64,000 bases of DNA from Aplidium turbinatum. Lineage: Eukaryota; Chordata; Ascidiacea; Aplousobranchia; Polyclinidae. This document shows positions 43,725 through 55,200 of this stretch, piece by piece. The notes beneath the pieces are model-generated. The model worked only from the letters and a program-made list of their open reading frames with translations. It did no database searches and was not told the origin of the DNA. The stretch is from positions 38,838,498 to 38,902,497 of the forward strand of contig OU964921.1 in NCBI GenBank assembly GCA_918807975.1, written 5' to 3'. The position numbers and the translations under genes are program-made. Position 1 is the first letter of the stretch; each line of letters begins with the position of its first letter.

Positions 43725-44200
43725 TCAACTCCGAAGAGCTGAGTCGTAATGTACCAAATACAAAGATTGAGTGTAACAGTCTGTTCGCATTAGTTCATAT
43801 ATCCATTGGTTGGAAGACAAGTTACAGCGGGTTACAAACTGATATAATTTTTTACAAATGAAAGCTTGAAAAATGGTGATATTGTTATCAACGAATGCAG
43901 AGGTGATGCTGCATCGTCTCTGCAGATTAAACAACATTCTGTAACAATTATTGTATCCAACACGTAAGCGATTACTACTGGATAGAAGATAGTTACACCA
44001 TAGTTGACAGGCATATAAAGGCATACAATAGGAACGAAACAACACATTTTTAACAGCAATCAAACGTTTGGAAAACCTTGCTTTTAACATGTTTTCAGAA
44101 CAATACAATGACCGTAATTGTCGTTTCATGTCTTTATCATCAGGTAGAAGCGTTAATTATTACTCCAATATATTTCAAGGGTCTCAAAGCAGATACGATT
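43725..44200 (-). mobile_element. LINE reverse-transcriptase C-terminal fragment (second copy)
   Basis: The minus-strand frame 43725-44129 contains RQLRSLYCSENMLKARFSK, VKNVLFRSYCMPLYACQLW and a segment with RLRVGYNNCYRMLFNL. This is the same family as 40425-40799 but extends further towards the C-terminus. The catalytic domain is missing. Confidence 0.8.
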
Positions 44201-44660
44201 TTTATTTAAATACCGTATTATATATGATCGGATTATAGCCAAATTTCAACATCTAGGCTTCATATAAAACACCAACAGTTTTGTTGCAATTAAATATAAT
44301 GTCATGAGAAACTACATACATTTGACAAACATTGATGAGTTTCTGGAGTCCCTTGACACTTGATGCAAAACAACACAAGCCTTCAGCATACATTAAATGA
44401 TTGAAGACAGGAGTTGCCAATGCAGCAGCCAACAGAAAGACCGTTTAATTCAGAAGATAAATCATTCATGTAGATGCACTTCTGCAGCATACCGGTACTA
44501 GACCTAGAGGGCAGACACTAGTGAAGCACCTAACTTAACTATCTATCACTCCTGACGGATCACTGAGTGGAAACAATTATCGTTCCTTGCCCTAGAAAAT
44601 ACTATACCAACCCTCAGCAGCATGGAGTCACATGCAAAGATCAAAACTGGGCAAAGATCA

Positions 44661-44728
44661 AAACCCTAACCTTATTCCTAACTCTAACCCTTACCTTAAT
44701 TAACCCTACCTAACTTTAATCCTAACTC
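44661..44728 (+). repeat. Degenerate CCCTAA-like patch
   Basis: Words AACCCTAAC, CCTAACTCTAACCC, TTAACCCTACC and CCTAACTCT alternate with CCTTA variants. This looks like decayed telomere-type repeat, (TTAGGG)n on the other strand. It may be an interstitial telomeric patch or just chance low complexity. Confidence 0.4.
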
Positions 44729-45494
44729 TGGCAACACCTGATTGTAACTATGGCAACAAGTGTGTAAAAATAGCCACTTTGTAATAACAATAATAGGATG
44801 GATAAAGAAAACCGGACATAAAAGAAACCCATCCTCAGGCAAAAACAGGTTTCGATGTGGCCCAGGAGAGCAGGTGTTGAGCTCTTTTTATGGTCAGACT
44901 GCACATCACAGTCACACAGTAGCCTAAGACGATTGAGGTTCGAGATCCAGTGTAAGTTATTGTTTCTTGTCCTAGCACTATTGTTTCTTGTCCTAGCACT
45001 GTTGTTTTCTTGCCCTAGTACCGGTACATCCTATAACCTGTTGAATACCCTAATCCTACAGCTATCACATTTACAGTCATGTCTCATCGCTACTCTGCGA
45101 AACAAAACTTAACTTTAAAAAGTCTGTAGAATTATTCGGTTAGGGGGGGGGGGCTGTTTTCCATGCAGCCCCAACAGATTCAAAAATTGCTGTTATGTAT
45201 TCTGTAAAATACCAAAAGAGGTGGAGCTTCAAGGATATTTTTTAGCCAATCAGAGCACTTGAAATCCAAAATCTGGGGCTGCAAAGAATGTTGTCCCAAA
45301 GCCATGTTTCCAAACAAATTTTTAAATATTTTAATTTTCAATCCGCAATCCATAAGTGAAAAAAGTAATCGGGTCGGACAAACACAGAGGAAAACATATC
45401 TTCCCTTTTTTCTCTTTCTTTCAGGGGGGGCTGCAGCCTTGCAGCCCCATGGCACGAGCCGCCACTGAGTAGTAGTAGTAAGACAAAGAAAATA

Positions 45495-45795
45495 GTTCGA
45501 CCTGGTTCTGAATCTTTATCCTCGGACTGACAAAGCCTTGATAGGTTATTCCTGGTGGCTTCTCATACTTGAGGTAGAGGCTCTTGACGCAGGGCAGGGC
45601 CGGTTACCGAGATTGGCAGTGAAGTTTCCGATTGTTGAAGTGTTATTGCCTGGAAATTATTCCATTCACTAGGTGCTGCTGAATGGAGAGCAGTCCTGAA
45701 ATGCGTTGCTCAAGCGCGCACACCCCGAGAGTCGAACCAGCGCCGCGTGATCTTGAGCCGGGCGAGTAACCACTGAGCTAACGGGACGGACTCAT
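45495..45795 (-). mobile_element. tRNA-derived SINE (family B), best-preserved copy
   Basis: On the minus strand: GTCCCGTTAGCTCAGTGGTT (box A), GCTGGTTCGACTCTCGGGGT (box B), then GTGCGCGCTTGAGCAACGCA and a body ending TCAAGGCTTTGTC. It is the clearest tRNA-like head among the family B copies. It lies just outside the 6-kb hAT element. Confidence 0.85.
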
Positions 45796-46528
45796 GCCAC
45801 CTACTGTATTGCTGTAGTGTCTGGCTATGGTCTCTTGCATGAAGATATGTTGCTCAGTGAGGCATGCCCCTGATGCAAACAGCAGTGAGCTTGAGTAATG
45901 TATTAATACAGAGAAGTACGTTTTGAGCAAATCGAAAGCGACATTAAGCTACAGTCAACTGACAGCTTCATTTAAAACCTTATCAATTCACGTTAAAAAT
46001 GTAATAGAACTCGGAGTAATGAATTGCACAATAGAATGCTGGTCAACAGCATGAAGAGATAAATACGCAACCCAGATGGTAACACAAAAGAAAAAATACC
46101 AATTTCAACGGCAAACCATTTGGATTAATCTCTCAAGCTACAACACTAAGCAAAAAAAAAATTGAAGCTAATCCAGTTGAAGCAATGCGTGAAGTCGAAG
46201 TGTTTTGTAAAATCAGGTTGGTATTATAACAGACGTAATAAATGACAAATTGCAGGAGTTTTTCACCTTGCAGAAGATTTAAACTATAGAAATAAGTGCT
46301 TGGTGGATAAGCACTGCCAAAATCTTTCGGTAAAAACTAACACAGTCTAGTTGCAGGTGCATTTGCTAGGGATATTCAGCAAAACAAGAACTGACCATTG
46401 ATTACTTATAATCTTGCGCAGTCGACAGTGGGTTGCAAAAATATTTCTTGCTCTTTCAAGAATGCTAAGGTAATTTAACGATTGCTCAACAGAGCTGGTG
46501 CACTTGTGAGCACGTGACGTCACTCCAT

Positions 46529-46655
46529 CAGTGACGTAGCTAGAATTTTAGAGGGGCAAAAGCAACGGTTGGGGGAGAAAATAAACGTTGTAATAGCATT
46601 AAAATCCATTTTTGTAGGGATTGCTCTCCCACTCCCTCCCCAATCGGTGGCTACG
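46529..46655. mobile_element. Relic related to the 26942-27192 hAT MITE
   Basis: The left end CAGTGACGTAGCTAGAATTT, followed by GAGGGGCAAAAGC, resembles the reverse of the right end of 26942-27192. The right boundary near GGTGGCTACGTCCTTG lacks a matching 8-bp duplication, so part of the element or its flank was lost. Confidence 0.5.
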
Positions 46656-46667
46656 TCCTTGTTCCCT

Positions 46668-46756
46668 GATTGGCAACCCTGTGTTCAACTAAGCAGGGAC
46701 ATAGCCACCGATTGGATGGCTACGTCCCTGCTTGGTTGGACACAGGGTTGCCAATC
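46668..46756. repeat. Long hairpin with CAGGGAC...GTCCCTG core
   Basis: GATTGGCAACCCTGTGTT at the left pairs with ACACAGGGTTGCCAATC at the right. The inner CAGGGACATAGCCACCGAT pairs with GGCTACGTCCCTG. Total about 89 bp with few mismatches. It adjoins the relic at 46529-46655 and shares its GGCTACGTCC word, which suggests a fold-back derivative. Confidence 0.75.
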
Positions 46757-47303
46757 TTGAAATTGTAATCTTTACACGAAGGAACATCGATTGGTCAAAC
46801 TTACCCCTACAATACACTTGCTGAAAATACACTAAGATCATGTGAATTAAAATTACGTGAAGTCAGCGAGAATCATCCAACACAAAAGCATTGTAGGAGA
46901 TCGTTGATGGCAGAAAAGTTGGGCTGCAGTCAGCCACATCCTGTGCTACGATCTGTGATAAAACTATATTTAAAAAACATTCTAAAGACGTTATAATCCT
47001 ATTCGGCCACACTCCTTGCTAAACGTTATCATGAAAAAATATGTGTTACAAAACGGGTGACCAAAACTAAAGACTAGCTAACGGCAAGTTATTAATCATA
47101 TGGCACAGCATTCGCCACAACTTGTTGGCAAACGGCAAGCAGAAAACAATACTAAAAGTAGTCATGTAATGCTCTTGAAGATTGATGGGATTCGGAGGTT
47201 TATCAAACTACAGCAAATGCATGGAACTGTAAATATACGGAATATGAACGAAGCAAAACGGTGTCATGGAGAAACAGTTAACACGGACTTAAGCTTGTTT
47301 ATC

Positions 47304-47390
47304 CCAGACAGCAAATCAACTGCTTTTTACATTGATTCAACGTCTGAAAACGTTAAATCAATGTAAAAAACGGTTGAGTTGTTGTCTGAG
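47304..47390. repeat. Palindromic MITE
   Basis: CCAGACAGCAAATCAAC and GTTGAGTTGTTGTCTGAG are the ends. The centre is AACGTCTGAAAACGTT with ACATTGATTC/AAATCAATGT arms. TATC lies immediately on both sides and may be a 4-bp target duplication. Confidence 0.8.
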
Positions 47391-47855
47391 TATCAAACGG
47401 AAGTGTAATGTTAGAACGACGTTGAAATTGAGCGATGAATCTTTCGAAAATAATATTGCTCTTGGACGACTTTTAGTCGTACGCTTCACATTGAGCGTTA
47501 AAAGCGACATTAAAACGTCATAGCTCAATTTCGCTACAGCGAGTTGAGTTAGAATCAATCACGATTAAAAAACAATTAAAATGTTGAAGAAGTTATGAAA
47601 TGAAAAAAATTGCACATAAAGTTTTCGCGTAAAAAATGAGATCAAACATGTACAATTGTACAGCGTCGTGATTGTGCTGATGAAAATCCTTAAACGAAAA
47701 GAACTGAAGTGTTCGACCGAGACAGCTTAGGCCTCCAGCCTTGTATAAAACGTTTAAGTTTAAATCGGTATAGTTTACTGAGGCTGAAATCTTGCTCCAG
47801 TATTTCGTCGCTCAACTCAACGAGCAGCTCTCCGTCTATCCTCTCGTTATCAAAC

Positions 47856-48062
47856 ATGTCAACTACATCTTCACTGATCCCGATGAACCTGAAGGAGGAG
47901 AATGAGTTTAGAGAAGACTTGCAGCAATCTCACAGATCCCACTACAAGCAAGGTTGTGCGTCAAAATTGTACGCAGCAACTTCGGCGCCACAAACTGCTG
48001 GTATTGAGAATGAAAAGGTTGAAGAAGTGGAAGATGCAATGAGCAGATTTAAATTGCAGTAA
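47856..48062 (+). CDS. Hypothetical 68-aa ORF or terminal exon
   Basis: ATG at 47856 starts a 68-codon frame that is hydrophilic, rich in Glu, Ser and Lys, and ends in MSRFKLQ. The same frame is open upstream to about 47709 without an ATG, with a Ser-rich stretch. This would fit an internal or terminal exon of a longer gene. I do not recognise the protein. The composition differs from the surrounding TE frames, but no splice partner was found, so it may be chance. It is on the strand opposite GAREM and 1.2 kb beyond its last exon. Confidence 0.3.
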   Translation: MSTTSSLIPMNLKEENEFREDLQQSHRSHYKQGCASKLYAATSAPQTAGIENEKVEEVEDAMSRFKLQ

Positions 48063-48169
48063 AAAAGGATGACACAAATTTTGCATGAAGAACATCGGCC
48101 ACTACCGCTGGTAGAGAAAAAAACTCAATAGGCTATATATGGTAATGATGAAGCCGTCCGTGGCAATTT

Positions 48170-48300
48170 TAAACCATGACCTCATCACATCGGTTACGTT
48201 GTTGAAAGTCTCGAAAGGAGCTGGGTTCGACTCCCACCCAAAGCACGCGGCTAAGTGGCAAGTAACTCAATAACAATAACATGATAAGATAGGAAAAAAC
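48170..48300 (+). mobile_element. SINE head fragment
   Basis: The box-B-like AGCTGGGTTCGACTCCCACC is followed by AAAGCACGCGGCTAAGTGGC, which resembles the family A body (GCACGCGGCTGTGTC). Box A is poorly preserved. Confidence 0.5.
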
Positions 48301-49182
48301 ATAAGAAATATCTCAGCAAGCAAAGTTGTTCATTTACGTCGTTGCAACATCACCAGAGGTCGAACTTTGCTGAGTGAGATACTGCACAATGGAAAAACAG
48401 CCAAAATCCGGTCAGTTACCTCAATGACGTCCTTAGTTCGTCCACGGTTAGAGACGTGACGTCAGTGGGCGGAAACCAGCCAATTGGAGGCTTAAAAAAT
48501 AATAAAAATTGTTATTTATGAAACTAAATAATACAAGCTGTGATTGACACATGTCATTATAGGGTTTTTAAGCACAAGCCAGAAGGCGAAATAACCATAC
48601 GGAATTTATTTTTTTACAAGGCTTCACAAAGCAAAGTTCGATCAGCTTCGCGAATGAAACTTCGCTTCGCAAGAAGGCACATATGGGTTCGATACCACCT
48701 CAGGTCATTTCTATGATATTGTACTCGACTGTGCTTAATCCATTGAGAAAAGAAACTATGAGAGACCAATAAATGCAACTTACACAGACATATCGCTTGA
48801 CCGGGGAAGCGAACTGATGTTTCGCTTTCGTTTCGTCGTCGTTTGTGTTTGATCTGATGGGGACGGCAGAAGGACCTGAAACAAATGCCCGTTGACATTA
48901 AATCGATGCAGAAAAAGCAGTTTAGAGATTTGCTAGCGTGTTGGAATTACTCAAAGAACACATGGCCATTTCAAATAAAGCAAAGCAGATACACACGAGG
49001 AACGACACGACAAAAATTAGCATCATAAGAGAAACAAATCAGAAACCGCGAACGTTTTCGGCTAGCTTTGATCATTTGTCAATCAACAGCAAGTCCACCT
49101 TGTTTTATCTGAATATGGTTCATCTAAGTCACCTCTCTACCAAAATCGTATCTAAAACATAGTTTCGTAATATTAGTTCGTC

Positions 49183-49241
49183 GTCGTGTGAGCGTCTGGG
49201 GCCGAGGGTCTATCCTTTTACCACCCCAGATTCACGATTCG
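49183..49241 (-). mobile_element. 3' end fragment of the 30426-31817 LINE family
   Basis: On the minus strand, AATCTGGGGTGGTAAAAGGA, TAGACCCTCGGC and CACACGACGACGAAC repeat the last ~60 bp of the LINE at 30426-31817 almost base for base. This defines the family's true 3' end (a GAC-type repeat). It sits about 35 bp past the putative stop of the GAREM gene. Confidence 0.85.
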
Positions 49242-49276
49242 TTCAGGTAAACGTATGAGAATTTTAATCTAAAATT

Positions 49277-52200
49277 TCAAAAAATCGAGAACGGCCTACC
49301 ATTTGTTAGAACCGTACTCTTCTTGCCAACGGCACTTGAAGTTGCTGGAAAGGTTTCGTTAACATGGGGTTCGCCATCAGGGGGTTCGCAGTCAGTGACG
49401 ACTATAGGGACAACATCTCCACTATCTTCTACCGCACTGTGCAACTGATCGACAGGTTCTTCGGTGGTTGGAACATCAGTTTCAGGCATTTTAACGTGTG
49501 AATCTACGTTTTCATGTCGAGTTAGGTCTTTTGACGTTAGAATAACATTGTCGTATGACCGAGACGTTGAAGCAATGTTATTTGACGTAAGGCTTGGTTC
49601 ATTCGGAGGGACAAGCACAAAGCAGGGGGACTCGGAACGTAGAGACGGATCTTTGACGACATAGTTCGGTATTGAGGAGCTTTCAGAGACCTCGTCTGAA
49701 TGATGAGATTCGGTAACTTCTTGCGCTGTAGAGATAATCACATCGAAACAATAAAATATGATCGAAAAGTGGCTTGTTCCGATTAACGCGGACACAAAGC
49801 CTGTCTGGGTGGTTATCTCAGTGCGAAGGCTATGATTGTAAAGAATCTGCGCTTAGACGACAAGCAACGCAAAGAAACAAAGCAGCATCTTGAACGATTG
49901 AAATCGACAGAGCAACTACAGTAGAAAGTTATTTCTCCGCCGGGACATATCACAAAGAACTTATCAAAACAGCACTATAGTTGTTTATGTTTGGTTGTTA
50001 AAGGGATAGTAAAGCAAAAACCTGACTTGGCGATTTTCCACGTTCTTTGTGTTTAACATGCTACCATAAAACGATTTTCAATAAAATTTGGCCCCATTGC
50101 GGTCTGACCACCATTGTGCGCGTGCTTTTGTTAAAGCTTTCAAAGCGAGATTGGGCCTGAGCAACGAAGCGTGCGACTGTACAGTCTACGTAACAAAAGA
50201 CTAGCAATCAACCGATCACGCTATAATTGTTACTGCGGGCGATTTGACTGTAGGCTATGTATGTATGTACATCAAAACAGCACATTTCAACATCAAAACA
50301 GCAGACAGTTTGCTCAAAACATCAGATGTGGTAACGTGGCTTTTGTTATTGCTCTTTGATTACGTATTCTCGAGCAGTGTTTGCACGTTTTGGTCATTTT
50401 GAAAAAAATGAAAATAAATGAAACACTGGACTTTGGGCCTTGCCAGCGCCATTGAAAACAATTTTTTTTCGGTAATTGTTTTTGAAATGTATTCTTGAAT
50501 GTTCAGTTTATTCATTTTAATGCTTAATTCCGGTTTGAAATTTTCATTTAGTATGCCTTTAACATTGAAAAGATGAAGTTAAGATACCAGCGTACTCTAC
50601 AGCGCCCGTGCGATGCTAGGCGATACGCTTCAACGGTTTGCATAGCATACCCCGAAAAACATAGCGCTGCACAATATGCCACATCACCATAACAAAATAT
50701 AGGGATGTTCAAACAAAAGAAGATATCATTATGTTGCTCTTCCTCATATTTCTCCAGGTCTGTCGCCAACAAACTAAAGTACCACGACGGTCCCGATAAC
50801 CTTGAAGGGCGTCATATGATATTTGAACAGCTCGTACCCTTTGATTCAATGATAAGCAAATTCGTTCTCTGCCTTCATATTTCAAATAACAAAATAGCCT
50901 TTATCCCAAATTGAGAAGCAGCCAACTTGGCTTTGAGACAAAGTAAAAGTTAACACTTACTTTGGACTGGGGAAGAGGCTTCCGGATTGTCAGGCTGAGG
51001 AGTTATAAAATCAGGAGGATTGCTTTCGCGTCGTGAGGTTGTTGGAGGATGAAACTCCTCCCATATGTCTTCCTCTTCATGAGGATGCTCACCGTTACGA
51101 TGAGAATGGTCTTCATAGCGAAGATCCACGGTGGGATGGCTAAAAAAAGAAGAAGATTTGAGAGGGCTTTCCCCACAAGGAAGTGAATTATCAGGCAGTA
51201 AGTCTGAAGTGGTCAAGTAGCTGCTGCAACAAGAGCTGCACTAACAAGATAATCAATCTGAAGAAACAATCAAGCTTAAAATATATTCGGATAAGCTAAA
51301 GATATGATTTTATTCGAGTAAGCTGAAGATGCTATTGTTACAGCGAAATCGATTCTTGACCAAATATGCTGAGAGATTGGATTGTTGTGCAAATGACAGC
51401 ATTCGATGAATGCAATTTAGCACTAGCAGGCTAAGCATCAAGAAAAGGGTATTTTGCTTGAAACATTTTATCGCTACGAAGAAACAGCGTTTTGTGGATA
51501 TATAAACTATTAAAGTTGCAAAAAAAGTGAATTTGTTCCATTTTGGCCACATATCGAGTACCACTTTGGTACTTTAAATCGGACTTGTTGCCAAATGGCA
51601 TGCTTCACAGGTGGGCTGTTGCAGTGAAGCGAATTCATAAGACGTCTTAGTGGATAGTCACAGAACGTCACGTCGTTATCATCATAGGACGGCTTAGTGG
51701 AGCAAAATCAGGATGACAAGTGCTATACCTTTCCAATCAAATATATCATTTAGTTTCAATTTATTCAAAACCTACTGTTTTAATTTTTGATGTTATTGCT
51801 CCAAAACGTTTTAGCGATTGTAAAATGCTCGAAACTCAAATCATTACTTTTGAAAAATAAATATTAAAATTTCGGTTCGTGATGAACAGCCACATGCGGT
51901 AATTCCAGTAATAAACCTCAGCATCATGTATCAAATTGCAATGCACAAATTCCCAAGAGTAACGTCTCTTACTAATAAAGGCAACGTGAAGGCGTGCTTC
52001 CGCTTTTCATGGAACTGATGGCCAGCAAGTTTATTTTCATGAATTTGAGCTAAATAAAACACGAGTCTAGTTCCCGCTAACGCTAGCCTACTTTAACAAT
52101 GCCAGGGTACAGCACTTGCAGTAGGTTTATTGTCGTACGTTTCGCAGTGTACTGCAGTGGCAAATTGCACAACTTTTAACTAAGACAGCAGTCCATACGT

Positions 52201-55200
52201 GGAATGCAGCTACATACAAAAGTCATACCTTAACGCCACAGTTGATACAAGGGGATCCGCGACATTAGGAACAGGAGCAGGACGTGTTGGCATGTCCAAT
52301 GGAATTTGAGGAACGGCTCTGTTTGGGGATGGAGCTGGAGCAGGAGGAGTCCGGAACTTAGGAGGAACTGGAGGAGCAGTTTGAAGGTTTGCATCATAGT
52401 TATTTGGTGGGGTCGTGAAACCGGACATGTGGGGGCTAGTTGGAGAATTTCTTGGGGGTAACGGGGGGTTGGCAACAGCCTGGCATGCAGAAAGACCTGG
52501 GGTGGGTAACTGTCTTCGAGAGGAAGTTCCTTTTCTACTCCCGCGTCCGTTTCTCTGGATACTGCCTTCAGATTGCTGATTCGAAAGGAGCTGAATTGCC
52601 GATAATCCTTGCGTGTTTCCACCAGCATTCATTCTCTTCTTTAAATGGGTTGGACTCAGAACTAGCGATCGCATAAAGGCGTTACTATTCAGTGGTTTAG
52701 GCTTCGTCAGGCGCTTGTTCCGTGGGATATGAAATCTTACCGATCTAATCAAATATAAAACAAACAATTAGAAATGCTTATTTTATGGATACACAGAATC
52801 AATGCACATTGCACAAGCATACGGATATGCAAACCGAGTAAAGAGCAGTTTACTAAGACGAAGGATAGAAAGTATTGATATTTAGATTTCATAACCACAC
52901 GTTAGAATTTTTGCTGAATGTAGAACGATGCAACTACTGCTGATAAAGTTTCCCAAAACAACGTGAGCTTTTAACTCATCAGTGGAAACCAAACGGCTCA
53001 TACAAGGCTTCAGATTTGTCCAAAGAGAGATGATAATATTTCAAGAAGTATTGCAGTCCCCTTTGTACTTCTCAGCAATTCTCAGAATGTCCTACTTCAT
53101 AGTTTCTAGAGGGCGTATCAAACATAAACATTCATTTCCTAAACACTTTCTCTCGCACTGCTATGAACACTGATGTCTAGTGAGAGAAAGTCATAACAGG
53201 TAGATTTGTTTTCATTGTCGTGAAAGGGCATGGTAGATTTTATTGTTTGCCAACAAATAAAAGGCAAACGACAGCTGTGGCAGGGCGTACCGCCGGACAA
53301 GACGAAGAACACATTAGTTTCACTTTCCACCAAACGAGGAATTACAAAATGACACGCTTTTGTGTCATTTTGTAATTCCTCGCAATTTTCTCTGAAGCAA
53401 TCTCAGGTAACAAAATGCCCCGTTTTCACCTTGATTCAACGTCTGCAGACATAACAACAGTATTTCAGTACTGTACGGTAGGTCGTGAGCATGCGCATAG
53501 CCTGCGGTTTACAGTAAGTTTAGCGCACAAAGCGATACACATACACACTTCTCATGCAAACAGCAAAAGATTACTCCGATTAGACACACATATAGAACAA
53601 GACTAAGGTTATTCCTATATACTTGAAGCCAAGCATGGGCGGATGAGAAGATGAAATTCTCATTACCGGCTTGCGTGGCCGAGTGGTGAGAACGTCTGCG
53701 CGACGTTCGAAAGGACGTGGGTTCGACACCGCTCTAGAGCACGCGGCTGTGTCTTGGCAAGACACTTAAAGGCATGCCAAAAATAATGGGAGCAGCTGAC
53801 TCGATAACTGTATAGTTCCTTTGCTGCTTCCAGTCGTCTGTTGTGTTGCATGTGTAATCGCAGTGTACTATATGTTGTCGCAATGGGCGCAAAGTAAAAC
53901 ATGTTATTATTACACTAAGCCTTTGGCCAACGAGAGTAGGGTGACTAGTTCCTTTCTCTCGGCCGTCTTTCCTTCAGCAACTACACCCACCAAACTTATT
54001 ACATCCTAGGTAGAGACGAGTGGTGTTTTTAACAACCAGCTTAAGCTGGTTGTTGAACCATGTTTGCACAATTGGAAAGTATGTGCTTAATCCGCTGCGC
54101 TATTTCACTGAGCGAAGTCTTTGGTTTTTAACGTTCTCCAAGCATGTATCGGTCATAACTGGGTACTGTACAATGTACATGATTAACTCAATTTTCAACT
54201 CAGCAATCAACGGCGTAACCTCAAGTCAAGGTTTTTTGAAACGTAGAACTAGACAGCAGAATCAGTCGTTTTTACATTGATGCAAAGTCTGCAGACGTTG
54301 GATCAATGTAAAAACGACTGATTTTTGTTGTCTGGGGGAGTTAGGGTTAGTCCATGCGATGCAATCAAGCTATAGGCTATAACACACTTTCAATTCAAAA
54401 GCAAATACACATAGACACCTGCCAGTACAGCCAGCTCAGTTGATTCAGTTGTCGAAAAGTAAACAGCTAGCATAATTATGACTGAAGTTTAATTCGCACA
54501 GCAAAAACTGACGATTGACCAGTTACACAAATATTCGAACAAAGAGCATTGAAAATTAAAATATTTAAATGCAAAGAACCAACGAAACCAACACAAAAGT
54601 AACGTGTGCCCACTAGACATCAAAAATATTTCCAAAAGGACAAAGAACACCACAGTATCATAAACTATTTTGAAAAGTGACACAGAACATGTTCTATTGT
54701 CAACTACTCGTTCTGCATAGTGAAAAGTATCGTTTCGAAAATTCTAAATCTCTCGGCTATACAATTACATGGCTTCGATTAATTTTGCGAGTCCAGCAAT
54801 GAAAGTATACGACCAAACAGACTGCTTTACAGTAAATGCATACGACTGAGCTGTTGTTCTTCCCTGTGCCGATCTGTTTCATTCGTGTGCCTGCACTCAA
54901 GCAAAGGAAACTGTACTCAAGTAAACTGGATGGGACTTAACGATAATCTTTAAATTATTGGATGCAAATCCAACTTGTCTCTATCTTACTAAACTTTCCT
55001 TCGTCAAAAATAGGCAGTGGAAATCAGTTCTTTCTTACATTGATTTAACGTCTGCAGATGTTGAATCTGCACATAAAGTACTTTTTTTTTACATTAATGT
55101 AACGTCTGCAGATCTTGAGTCAATGCAAAAAAAGAGCTGATTTGCTGAGTGATAAATATCGTTTCCACAACTCAAACTGCAAACAGGAAGAATTCATTCG

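Larger units (their letters stand above)
39485..45467 (-). mobile_element. Near-complete hAT transposon, ~6 kb, intact transposase
   Basis: The ends CAGTGGCGGCTGGTGGCC and the reverse of GGCACGAGCCGCCACTG are the terminal pair. AGTAGTAG flanks both sides (39477-39484 and 45468-45475), though the right flank is a short AGT microsatellite, which weakens the proof. The transposase (41446-43512) is on the minus strand and unbroken. Two LINE fragments (40425-40769 and 43725-44129) and a telomere-like patch (44661-44728) lie in the flanks of the gene, so the element has received insertions but the coding part has not. Confidence 0.85.

Noticed and set aside
35345-49276. Search for an LTR retroelement or Polinton in the TE-rich gap
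   Set aside because: No long direct repeats, no protease/integrase/capsid motifs. All bounded elements have inverted ends with 8-bp duplications or are LINE fragments.
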